DNA of 17,634 nt from an uncultured Saprospiraceae bacterium (GTDB lineage: Bacteria; Bacteroidota; Bacteroidia; Chitinophagales; Saprospiraceae), in contig CAKZUM010000738.1 in NCBI GenBank assembly GCA_937921525.1, forward strand, positions 1-17,634, read 5' to 3'. The notes below the pieces were generated by a model that was given only the letters and a program-made list of their open reading frames with translations, had not been told where the DNA came from and searched no databases. Made by a program: the position numbers and the translations under genes. How positions within the stretch are numbered: position 1 is the stretch's first letter; every line of letters starts with the position of its first letter. Shown here piece after piece: positions 5,715 to 12,080 of this stretch.

Positions 5715-7436
5715 ATGAAAAAACAATATTTACTGACACTTTTCTTTTTGTTAGTAATGTGTATTAGGTCTTTTGCTCAAGAAGCTTTATCACCTATTAC
5801 TAAAACTATTGCCATAAAGGATGTCCATATCGTCCAAAAGCCAGGTCAAATAATTGAACTGGGTACGCTCATTATTGATAATGGCTTGATACAAGCTGTA
5901 GGAAAAGGAACACCTATTCCTGCAAACGCTAAAATTTTAGAAGCTGATTCTATGTATGTATATGCTGGATTTATTGACGGCATTTCACATGTAGGTATTA
6001 GTCAGCCAGAAAAAAAGGAAGGTAGCACTAGAGGTCGAAGAGAAAAAGATGCTGCCAATCCTAGCTATGAAAAAGCAGGAATACAGCCTCACCTGCAAGT
6101 CAGAGATTTATTGAATCCTAAGGACAAATCCATAGCAGATATGAGGAAGTTAGGCTATACAGCAGCACAGGTAGTTCCGAGAGGAAAAATGCTACCGGGA
6201 GGTGGTTCTTTATTATTACTAAATGGTGCGACTCCCGATGATTTTATTTATTCGGATAATACAGCACTATATGCCCAACTTCAAGGGGCAGGAAATGTGT
6301 ACCCTGCTACATTGATAGCGGTCATGTCTAAATTTAGAGAGCTATACGCTCAAGCAGCGCAAGCTAAAACGAATGAAAAAAATTACCGCTTAAATCCTGT
6401 GGGTAAAAATAGACCATCAAAAGATCGAGTATTACAAGCTTTCTATCCTGTTATTGACAAATCACAGTCTGTATTTTTTAAAGCCCCTGCTGTAAAAGAT
6501 ATTCATCGAGTTTTTACATTACAAAAAGAATTAGATTTTCCTTTAGTTTTAGTAGATGTAAAGCAAGGTTGGCATCTAGCTGATAAAATTAAAAGTACAC
6601 GAACGCCTGTTTTGTTATCTTTAGATTTACCAAAAGATCCTTCCAAAAAAGGCAAATCTAAAAAAGGTAAAGAAGAAAAAAACGATAAAGAAAAAGAAAA
6701 AGATACTGCCAAAAAAGAAAAAGCAACAGATAAGAAAAAAGAAAAAGCATTAACACCTTTCCAGAAAAAACAACAAGCAGCATTGAAACAATACAATGCG
6801 CAAGCAGCATTTTTTCAAGATAAAAATATTCCTTTTGGCTTCACTTCTATTGATACGAAAACTGCAAACATTCGACCGAATCTAAGAAAAATGATAGCGA
6901 ATGGTTTGACACAAGAAACGGCCTTGGCTGCACTCACCACCGTGCCTGCTAAACAACTAGGTGTTTCTAAAATGATGGGCACTTTAGAAAAAGGGAAGTT
7001 AGCGAATCTAGTCATTAGCGACAAACCTTATTTTGAAGAAAAATCAAATGTTCGTTTTGTAATAGTTGAAGGAAAAGTTTTTGAATATGAAGTAAAGAAA
7101 AAGAAAAAGTCAGATAGTTCAGAGGCAGCAAAAGTGGTGGGTACTTGGAATTATGAAATTAATATTCCCGGCACACCATCAAGTGGGGTGTTGATCTTAA
7201 AAAATAAAGATGGAAATATTACAGGGTCTATCACTAACGAAATGGCAGAAGGTGCAGAAGATATTCAAGAGGCAGTACTTGATGGAAATGAATTAACTTT
7301 CCTAGTTCCTATTGATGATTCAGGTTCTGCTAAAGCTGCTTTGACATTAACTATTGACGAAGACTCAATAGAAGGGAGTGTCACTATTCCTGAATTGGGT
7401 AGCTTTGATGTCGAGGGAGAACGTGTTCCTGAATAA
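5715..7436 (+). CDS. exported amidohydrolase-family protein A with degenerate metal site
   Basis: A 573-aa protein with a signal peptide (1-22, ending Phe-Ala-Gln). It has the composite amidohydrolase fold: N-terminal beta strands 'TLIIDNGLIQAVGKG' (51-65), a barrel segment, and the C-terminal return 'LAALTTVPAKQLGV...GTLEKGKLANLVI' (404-434). The first metal motif, normally D-A-H-x-H, reads D88-G-I90-S-H92, so the first His is lost. The later barrel His residues are also not evident. A very Lys/Glu-rich low-complexity insert occupies about 308-346, and a separate beta-rich C-terminal domain ('VVGTWNYEINIPG...', 474-573) follows. It looks like a pseudoenzyme or scaffold rather than a hydrolase. 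It is first of three related genes on this strand, 158 bp before gene B. Confidence 0.8.
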   Translation: MKKQYLLTLFFLLVMCIRSFAQEALSPITKTIAIKDVHIVQKPGQIIELGTLIIDNGLIQAVGKGTPIPANAKILEADSMYVYAGFIDGISHVGISQPEKKEGSTRGRREKDAANPSYEKAGIQPHLQVRDLLNPKDKSIADMRKLGYTAAQVVPRGKMLPGGGSLLLLNGATPDDFIYSDNTALYAQLQGAGNVYPATLIAVMSKFRELYAQAAQAKTNEKNYRLNPVGKNRPSKDRVLQAFYPVIDKSQSVFFKAPAVKDIHRVFTLQKELDFPLVLVDVKQGWHLADKIKSTRTPVLLSLDLPKDPSKKGKSKKGKEEKNDKEKEKDTAKKEKATDKKKEKALTPFQKKQQAALKQYNAQAAFFQDKNIPFGFTSIDTKTANIRPNLRKMIANGLTQETALAALTTVPAKQLGVSKMMGTLEKGKLANLVISDKPYFEEKSNVRFVIVEGKVFEYEVKKKKKSDSSEAAKVVGTWNYEINIPGTPSSGVLILKNKDGNITGSITNEMAEGAEDIQEAVLDGNELTFLVPIDDSGSAKAALTLTIDEDSIEGSVTIPELGSFDVEGERVPE

Positions 7437-7453
7437 TATTAATTTCTAGAGTA

Positions 7454-7582
7454 GAGAAGCGAGAAGCTAGAGCAGAGGCAGATTTCGTTTAAAACTGAAA
7501 AAAATATTTTAAACGAAATCTATCTCTATTCCCCGCCCGCCTGACGGCAGTCGGGCTGGTCTGCTCTCAATTCTCTGTTCTC
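7454..7582. repeat. nested inverted-repeat element between amidohydrolase genes A and B
   Basis: An outer imperfect stem pairs 7454-7476 with 7560-7582 (18 of 23 positions by eye). It encloses a perfect 15-bp stem, AGATTTCGTTTAAAA (7480-7494) with TTTTAAACGAAATCT (7507-7521), and a GC-rich hairpin (7532-7543 with 7548-7559, two mismatches, centre ACGG). Together they would fold as a three-way junction filling nearly the whole gap. The GC-rich hairpin is compositionally foreign to its AT-rich surroundings and resembles known Bacteroidota REP palindromes. The element ends 12 bp before the gene B start. A small non-autonomous mobile element or structured intercistronic RNA are both possible. Confidence 0.7.
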
Positions 7583-7594
7583 AAAAAAATAATC

Positions 7595-8956
7595 ATGAAA
7601 AATAATATTCTTTTCTTCCTTTGTTTATGTTTGGCCTTTGTTGGAACAGCACAAACAACAGGAAATATTCTAATAAAAAATGGCACCGTCCTAACCATCA
7701 CCAATGGTACTTTAACAGAAACGGATGTACTAATAAAAGATGGTAAAATCAAAAGTATTGGAAAAGATTTAAGTGCAGGAGACGATACGGAGACAGTAGA
7801 TGCTACTGGTCTATTTGTGATGCCTGGCATCATCGACGCCCACTCTCATATTGCATTAGATGTCGTCAATGAAGCGACCTCTCCCAGTACTGCGGAAGTA
7901 TGGGTAGGCGATGCACTAGATCCCTTGGATGTTGGTATTTATCGAGCGTTAGCAGGAGGCGTAACCATCTCTCATGCGATGCACGGATCGGCCAATGCAA
8001 TAGGTGGACAATGCGAAACTATCAAACACCGATACGGTACTTTTGATCCAGAGGAATTAAGAATGGTTGGTGCTCCTAGAACGATCAAATTTGCATTGGG
8101 TGAAAACCCCATGCGAGTACATGGAGAAGGTAGAGGTATTCTCCCTAGAACTCGTATGGGTATTGAACAAGTTTTTCGCGCTGAGTTTTCAAAAGGCCAA
8201 CGATATATGGAGGCTTGGGATACTTACAATAAAACAAAAGGTAAGGTCACTACTGCTACTGCGCCAAAATATGATCGCCGATTAGAAACTATGGCAGATA
8301 TTCTTAGAGGGGATATTATCATTCATTGTCATTCCTATAGAGCAGATGAGATATTGATGTTGATGAATGTTTTAAAAGATTTTGGTGTAAATAGAATCAC
8401 TTACCAACATGTCAATGAAGGATTTAAAGTAGCACCTGAGTTAGCAGAATTTGGTGCTAGTGCTTCTGTATTTGCGGATTGGTGGGCTTACAAATTTGAG
8501 GTCTACTACTCTACCGCTTATAATGCAGCTATCCTCACAAAGAATGGCGTTGTTACTTCCATCAACTCTGATTCAGGGGAATTAATTCGGCATCTATACC
8601 ATGAGGCAGCAAAGACGCAACGCTATGGTAGTTTAAGTGATGAAGAAGCACTTTCTTTAATTACAATTAATCCTGCAAAACAATTAGGAATTGATAAAAG
8701 GGTCGGTTCTATCGAAGAAGGAAAGGAAGGCGATATTGCTATTTTCAATGCACATCCACTTTCTATTTATGCGATTCCTCAAATGACGATTATTGACGGG
8801 TTGGTGTATTTTGATATTAAAAAAGATGCTAATGATATGCGAGTGGACATTAATCCAGAGGAAGCAGAACCTATGTTTATGATGGAATCCAAAGCACATG
8901 ACCATGCAAACGATGCTTGTATGGAAGGTGTGAGTGAGCAATTGCATAAGCATTGA
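7595..8956 (+). CDS. exported amidohydrolase B with complete metal-binding motifs
   Basis: A 453-aa imidazolonepropionase-like amidohydrolase with a signal peptide (1-20, ending Thr-Ala-Gln). Metal motif 1 is intact: D81-A-H83-S-H85. Other likely ligands are K165 in 'TIKFALGENP' (possible carboxylated lysine), H244/H246 in 'IIIHCHS', H272 in 'YQHVNEG' and D326 in 'INSDSGE'. The C-terminal 'ITINPAKQLGID...GSIEEGKEGDIAIFN' closes the composite domain. A His-rich tail ends in HKH. It should hydrolyse a C-N bond in a cyclic or peptide-like substrate in the periplasm; the substrate cannot be read from sequence. It is the only member of the trio with a full site, flanked by A and C, so the three products may work together. 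The ATG at 7595 gives an intact signal peptide after an A-rich leader. Confidence 0.88.
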   Translation: MKNNILFFLCLCLAFVGTAQTTGNILIKNGTVLTITNGTLTETDVLIKDGKIKSIGKDLSAGDDTETVDATGLFVMPGIIDAHSHIALDVVNEATSPSTAEVWVGDALDPLDVGIYRALAGGVTISHAMHGSANAIGGQCETIKHRYGTFDPEELRMVGAPRTIKFALGENPMRVHGEGRGILPRTRMGIEQVFRAEFSKGQRYMEAWDTYNKTKGKVTTATAPKYDRRLETMADILRGDIIIHCHSYRADEILMLMNVLKDFGVNRITYQHVNEGFKVAPELAEFGASASVFADWWAYKFEVYYSTAYNAAILTKNGVVTSINSDSGELIRHLYHEAAKTQRYGSLSDEEALSLITINPAKQLGIDKRVGSIEEGKEGDIAIFNAHPLSIYAIPQMTIIDGLVYFDIKKDANDMRVDINPEEAEPMFMMESKAHDHANDACMEGVSEQLHKH

Positions 8957-8969
8957 TCGAGAATTGAAA

Positions 8970-9025
8970 CTCCTTTGTTACGTTTACTAAACCTTTGAGG
9001 TTTAGTAAACGTGCTTTCAGAGGAG
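8970..9025. repeat. perfect 15-bp hairpin between genes B and C
   Basis: ACGTTTACTAAACCT (8980-8994), loop TTG (8995-8997), AGGTTTAGTAAACGT (8998-9012): 15 perfect pairs. An outer CTCCT (8970-8974)/AGGAG (9021-9025) pair may extend it. It starts 14 bp after the gene B stop. There is no T-tract, so it is more like the other 3-nt-loop intergenic hairpins than a terminator. It could set relative mRNA stability of B and C if they are co-transcribed. Confidence 0.85.
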
Positions 9026-9103
9026 AAAGTAATTTTTCCACTGTGACTAAGTATTTCATGCTGATCTTAAAAATCACCATGATCTAAATAAAATTTTATA
9101 AAA

Positions 9104-10402
9104 ATGAAATATAACATCTTATATATACTCCTATTTTGTTGCCTTTATTATCAAGGAAAAGCACAAACAGCAAAGGCCACTAGTGGCTCTTTTGCCCTCA
9201 ACAATGCTACTATCGTAACCGTCACTAAAGGTACTATAGAGAATGGCAGCTTACTTATTGAAAATGGAAAAATAACTGCTGTCGGGAAGAATATTTCCAT
9301 ACCAGATGGAGCCACTAAAATTGATTGTTCCGGCCAATCTATCTACCCAGGTATGATTGATAGTGGCACTCAGTTAGGAATGGCAGAAGTGAATGCCGTG
9401 TCTTTGACAGTCGATCATAATGAGGTAGGTGATATTAAGCCGCACATGCAAGCCTTGACAGCGATTAATCCTAATAATGTAGCCATCCCAGTAACTAGAG
9501 TCAACGGAGTGACTACTGTTCTTTCTGTACCAACAGGTGGCCTCATTCCCGGAACAGCTGCCTTAATTAACTTGGTCGGTTATACACCAGATCAAATGTA
9601 TGCTGGATTCAAAGGGGTAGCTATTAACTTCCCTACTGCTGGTAAACGTAGTCGATGGGACAGACGATCCGAGGAAGACAGAAAAAAAGAAGAAGAGAAA
9701 AACCTAAAGAATCTTAATGACATTTGGGAACAAGCAACACTCTATGCAAAGATTGATTCCGCTAGTCAATTTAATAAAACGCTACGACCAGAATACAATC
9801 CTCAAATGGAAGCAATGCTGCCAGTCATGCGAGGAAAAATGCCTGTCCTAGTAGAAGTGAACCAAGAGAAAGGTATATTATCTGCTATCAAATGGATACA
9901 AAAAAATAAGATCAATGCAGTGCTAACAGGTGTCGCTGAAGGTTGGAGAGTGGCTAAAGAAATTGCGGCATCCAACATTCCTGTTATCACCGGCCCTATT
10001 TTAAGTATTCCTACTAGATCCTCTGATCGCTATGATAGTCGATACACCAATGCAGGTATCTTGCATAAAGCAGGTGTCAAAGTAGCTATACGAACAGATG
10101 ATTCTGAAAATGTTAGAAACCTTCCTTTTAATGCTGGTTTTGCTGCTGCCTATGGGATGGGAAAAGAGGCGGCATTAAAAGCGGTCACCATTAATCCTGC
10201 CGAAATCTTTGGCGTTGCGGATCAATTGGGATCTTTGGAAGTAGGCAAAAGCGCAAACCTAATCGTAACCAACGGCGACCCTTTTGAAACAAAAACTCAG
10301 ATCAGCCACCTATTCATCAATGGTTGGCAAGTGGCTATTGATAGTAGACATATTCAATTATATAATGAATTTTTGGATAGAAGTCCTGGATTGAAAAAAT
10401 AA
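9104..10402 (+). CDS. exported amidohydrolase-family protein C without metal-binding His
   Basis: A 432-aa protein with a signal peptide (about 1-21, ending Lys-Ala-Gln) and the amidohydrolase composite layout: 'GSLLIENGKITAVGKNI' (48-64) and 'AVTINPAEIFGVADQLGSLEVGKSANLIV' near the C-terminus. Motif 1 reads D86-S-G88-T-Q90 where family members have D-A-H-x-H, so both His are gone. The strand matching 'TYQHVNEG' of gene B reads 'VLTGVAEG', so that His is also lost. Asp332/333 in 'IRTDDSE' may be the relic of the last ligand. The segment 'GVAEGWRVAKEI...IPVI' parallels 'VKQGWHLADKI...TPVL' of protein A, so A and C are closer to each other than to B. A charged helix lies at about 181-205. Probably a pseudoenzyme partner. 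It is followed by a heptamer repeat and a terminator. Confidence 0.82.
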   Translation: MKYNILYILLFCCLYYQGKAQTAKATSGSFALNNATIVTVTKGTIENGSLLIENGKITAVGKNISIPDGATKIDCSGQSIYPGMIDSGTQLGMAEVNAVSLTVDHNEVGDIKPHMQALTAINPNNVAIPVTRVNGVTTVLSVPTGGLIPGTAALINLVGYTPDQMYAGFKGVAINFPTAGKRSRWDRRSEEDRKKEEEKNLKNLNDIWEQATLYAKIDSASQFNKTLRPEYNPQMEAMLPVMRGKMPVLVEVNQEKGILSAIKWIQKNKINAVLTGVAEGWRVAKEIAASNIPVITGPILSIPTRSSDRYDSRYTNAGILHKAGVKVAIRTDDSENVRNLPFNAGFAAAYGMGKEAALKAVTINPAEIFGVADQLGSLEVGKSANLIVTNGDPFETKTQISHLFINGWQVAIDSRHIQLYNEFLDRSPGLKK

Positions 10403-10439
10403 CAAATAACAAATAACAAATAACAAATAACAAATAACA
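10398..10439 (+). repeat. heptamer tandem repeat AATAACA x6
   Basis: Six exact copies of AATAACA (10398-10439). The first copy contains the TAA stop codon of amidohydrolase C (10400-10402). Because each unit contains TAA and the period is 7, all three frames are closed within it, so copy-number change would not extend the protein. Similar short heptamer repeats are known in cyanobacteria; whether these are related is not known. Confidence 0.95.
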
Positions 10440-10470
10440 AAGCTAAACACTCCAATACAATTTTAGAAGA

Positions 10471-10508
10471 AAGCGCCCAACATCAACCGATGCTAGGCGT
10501 TTTTTTTT
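10471..10508 (+). terminator. Rho-independent terminator after amidohydrolase C
   Basis: CGCC (10474-10477) and CATC (10481-10484) pair with GATG (10489-10492) and GGCG (10496-10499), with a small mismatched internal loop and an AACC tip. The stem is followed by nine Ts (10500-10508) and preceded by As that can pair with them. It most likely ends transcription of the amidohydrolase cluster. Confidence 0.8.
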
Positions 10509-10530
10509 AAAATACAAAGTCTACACCTAA

Positions 10531-10577
10531 CAACTACGGAGTAGTTGAACATGAATAACCTCGGATGAAATCCGAGG
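10531..10577 (-). repeat. dispersed 47-bp double-hairpin repeat, copy 2
   Basis: The inverted copy of 1243-1289. On the plus strand it reads CAACTAC-GGA-GTAGTTG (10531-10547), an 11-nt linker, then CCTCGGAT-GAA-ATCCGAGG (10559-10577). Its reverse complement matches copy 1 at 44 of 47 bases. Both differences inside stems fall at paired positions and keep the pairing. It lies 23 bp past the terminator at 10471-10508. Confidence 0.85.
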
Positions 10578-10592
10578 ATTCTCACCCCACCG

Positions 10593-10679
10593 CTCTCGAT
10601 CTCCACACCCACTCTCGATCTCCACACCATACCCGACATACACACCATACCCACCACACCCAACACCCACCTCACACCC
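10593..10679. repeat. C-rich, G-poor tract with 19-bp tandem repeat and G-quadruplex potential
   Basis: CTCTCGATCTCCACACC occurs at 10593-10609 and 10612-10628 (period 19). Downstream, four CCC runs (10650-10652, 10659-10661, 10666-10668, 10677-10679) have spacers of 6, 4 and 8 nt, with a further CCC at 10632-10634. The minus strand therefore carries four GGG runs that could form a G-quadruplex with slightly long loops. The tract is strikingly strand-asymmetric compared with the rest of the window. Confidence 0.65.
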
Positions 10680-10766
10680 GTTCTCTATCCAGTCTACACC
10701 ACTTACTAAGATATACCTACCAATAAATACTTCCTTCCTCTTGATTGACGCCAAAACAACAAGACC

Positions 10767-10808
10767 TTGCAGATCACAAAAAAAAGCATTTACTTTGTAA
10801 TTCAAAGT
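10767..10808 (+). promoter_or_regulatory. putative promoter with overlapping palindromic operator
   Basis: ACTTTG (10792-10797), spacer TAATT, CAAAGT (10803-10808) form a perfect 6-bp inverted repeat 39 bp before the membrane-protein start. Its left arm is also part of TTACTTTG (10790-10797), seven of eight matches to the Bacteroidota -7 element TAnnTTTG. A TTG lies 20 nt upstream (10767-10769) as a possible -33 element. A regulator bound there would block the promoter; the nearby winged-helix protein (11700) is the obvious candidate. This is inference from position and symmetry. Confidence 0.4.
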
Positions 10809-10847
10809 TCTTTTTCAAAAAAGAAACTGCGAATATAAATTTCAATA

Positions 10848-11498
10848 ATGGTAATGAATCCAAAAAACAACCCCTCAGCTACCTTAGAAGAAATTAGGTC
10901 TTTAATGGAGCGATCTACCCGCTTTATTTCTTTAAGTGGTCTATCTGGAATTTCCGCAGGTATCATTGCATTGATAGGAGTAGGTTTTGTCTATGCTTTT
11001 CTAGAAACAATCCCTTTTGAGTCGAAGAGTGTATATTATGAAGAAGCTTTTCAAATAAAAAAATGGGGTCTAAACTATGTTTCCTTTTTTATATTAAATG
11101 CTTTTTTTGTTATTACGGGTGCAATATTTTCTGGTATTTACTTTACTTATCGTAAGGCTAAAAAGAAAAGGCAAAAAGTAGGAATACATGATGCACTCAC
11201 TCGGCGATTACTAATCAATTTATTAGTTCCTCTAGCGGCAGGAGGTGTTTTTTGTTTGGCACTACTCTCTCATCATTTGATAGGATTATTAGCACCAACT
11301 ACCTTAATTTTTTATGGATTAGCTTTGCTCAATTCTAGTAAATTCACCTATGGAGATATGCGTAATCTAGGGTATCTTGAATTATGCTTAGGATTGTTGG
11401 CGTTGTTTTTCCTTCCTTATGGCTTAGAGTTTTGGGCACTTGGTTTTGGTTTTTTGCATATTTTTTATGGCGTAAAAATGTACCGTAAATACGAATAA
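10848..11498 (+). CDS. six-TM membrane protein paired with a winged-helix regulator
   Basis: A 216-aa integral membrane protein that I cannot assign to a function. After a short cytoplasmic-type helix (about 9-25) come roughly six hydrophobic segments: about 29-51, 76-100, 120-140, 143-162, 174-190 and 193-209. A basic loop 'YRKAKKKRQK' (101-110) follows the second segment, suggesting a cytoplasmic loop there. No catalytic motif is visible. Two in-frame ATGs are available (10848 and 10854); the first is used here, but the second would remove only two residues. It lies 201 bp upstream of an HTH_34-type regulator in the same direction, an arrangement I recall as common in Bacteroidota, so the two are probably functionally linked. 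A palindrome overlapping its promoter is the likely control site. Confidence 0.75.
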   Translation: MVMNPKNNPSATLEEIRSLMERSTRFISLSGLSGISAGIIALIGVGFVYAFLETIPFESKSVYYEEAFQIKKWGLNYVSFFILNAFFVITGAIFSGIYFTYRKAKKKRQKVGIHDALTRRLLINLLVPLAAGGVFCLALLSHHLIGLLAPTTLIFYGLALLNSSKFTYGDMRNLGYLELCLGLLALFFLPYGLEFWALGFGFLHIFYGVKMYRKYE

Positions 11499-11596
11499 TA
11501 AAGTTTGGAGGTTTAAGGAATGGTTCAATACTAAATGTACATTCCTATACAAGATGCGATGAAGTTTTTTTAAAAATATAGTTTAGAGGCAAAAAA

Positions 11597-11627
11597 TTGT
11601 AGTGTGAGGTTCTAAAAACTAGGTTTT
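11597..11627 (+). promoter_or_regulatory. putative Bacteroidota promoter for the winged-helix gene
   Basis: TTG (11597-11599), 20-nt spacer, TAGGTTTT (11620-11627): seven of eight matches to the -7 consensus TAnnTTTG. The spacing equals that of the candidate promoter at 10767-10797. It would start transcription about 65 nt before the ATG at 11700. No palindrome like that at 10792-10808 was found here. Confidence 0.3.
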
Positions 11628-11699
11628 AGGTTCTTGTAATACAGATTTGCAAACCTGAAATACATTTTTGAATAACTTCGATAACAGGTTAAGGATTAT

Positions 11700-12002
11700 A
11701 TGAAAGAGATACTTTCTATATTAAAAGAAACAAAACTAGATAATCGAATTCGACTAGGGATTATGTCTATTCTTGTCGTTAATGACTGGGTAGAATTTAA
11801 GGCTTTGAAAGCGTTATTAGAATTGACAGATGGCAATCTGGCCAGCCACATTAAGGCCTTAGAAAAAGAAGATTATATTTTGGTACAAAAAAAATTCGTT
11901 GGAAAAAAACCACAAACTACTTATCAAGTTACCGAGAAAGGGAAAAAGGCTTTTGAAGTGCATTTAGCCGCATTAGAGCAATTAATAGATCGAAGAAATT
12001 AG
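11700..12002 (+). CDS. winged-helix DNA-binding protein (HTH_34-like)
   Basis: A 100-aa one-domain regulator of the winged helix DNA-binding family related to MarR/ArsR (Pfam HTH_34 type). Helices about 14-25 and 32-42 precede the recognition-helix region 'DGNLASHIKALEKEDYI' (45-61), and a wing 'VQKKFVGKKPQTTYQVTEKG' (62-81) follows. Length is typical of these stand-alone domains. No ligand pocket or metal motif is visible. It lies between the six-TM protein and the transglutaminase-like gene, 78 bp upstream of the latter. It probably represses its neighbours, including the promoter palindrome at 10792-10808, but this is inferred from context. The start has no competing upstream ATG. Confidence 0.85.
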   Translation: MKEILSILKETKLDNRIRLGIMSILVVNDWVEFKALKALLELTDGNLASHIKALEKEDYILVQKKFVGKKPQTTYQVTEKGKKAFEVHLAALEQLIDRRN

Positions 12003-12080
12003 CGTTTCAGCTACCAAATAGGATTGTTCCTAATCATCCTAAAATTCTCAGAGGAATAGTTTCAAAATTCTCGTTGATTT

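Larger units (their letters stand above)
10403..10847. other. repeat-rich intergenic region
   Basis: These 445 bp hold no convincing gene. In order they contain the rest of the heptamer repeat, a terminator (10471-10508), the second 47-bp double hairpin (10531-10577), a nearly G-free C/A-rich tract with a 19-bp tandem repeat (about 10581-10680), and a promoter/operator-like palindrome (10792-10808) just before the membrane-protein gene. Open minus frames through the C-rich tract encode low-complexity peptides and are not accepted as genes. Confidence 0.7.

Noticed and set aside
6503..6796. Minus-strand open frame opposite the Lys-rich insert of protein A
   Set aside because: It is the Phe/Ser-rich shadow of an A-rich coding stretch in a well-supported gene.
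7480..7521. Simple intrinsic terminator after amidohydrolase A
   Set aside because: The stem is perfect but A/T-rich with a 12-nt loop and no T-run after it; better explained as part of the nested element.
10398..10439. Phase-variation switch by heptamer slippage
   Set aside because: Every unit contains TAA and the stop codon is in the first unit, so gain or loss of units cannot change the reading frame of amidohydrolase C.
10493..10805. Minus-strand open frames through the C-rich tract
   Set aside because: Their products are Val/Gly/Cys low-complexity peptides made from the biased tract and the REP element; no family or conserved start.
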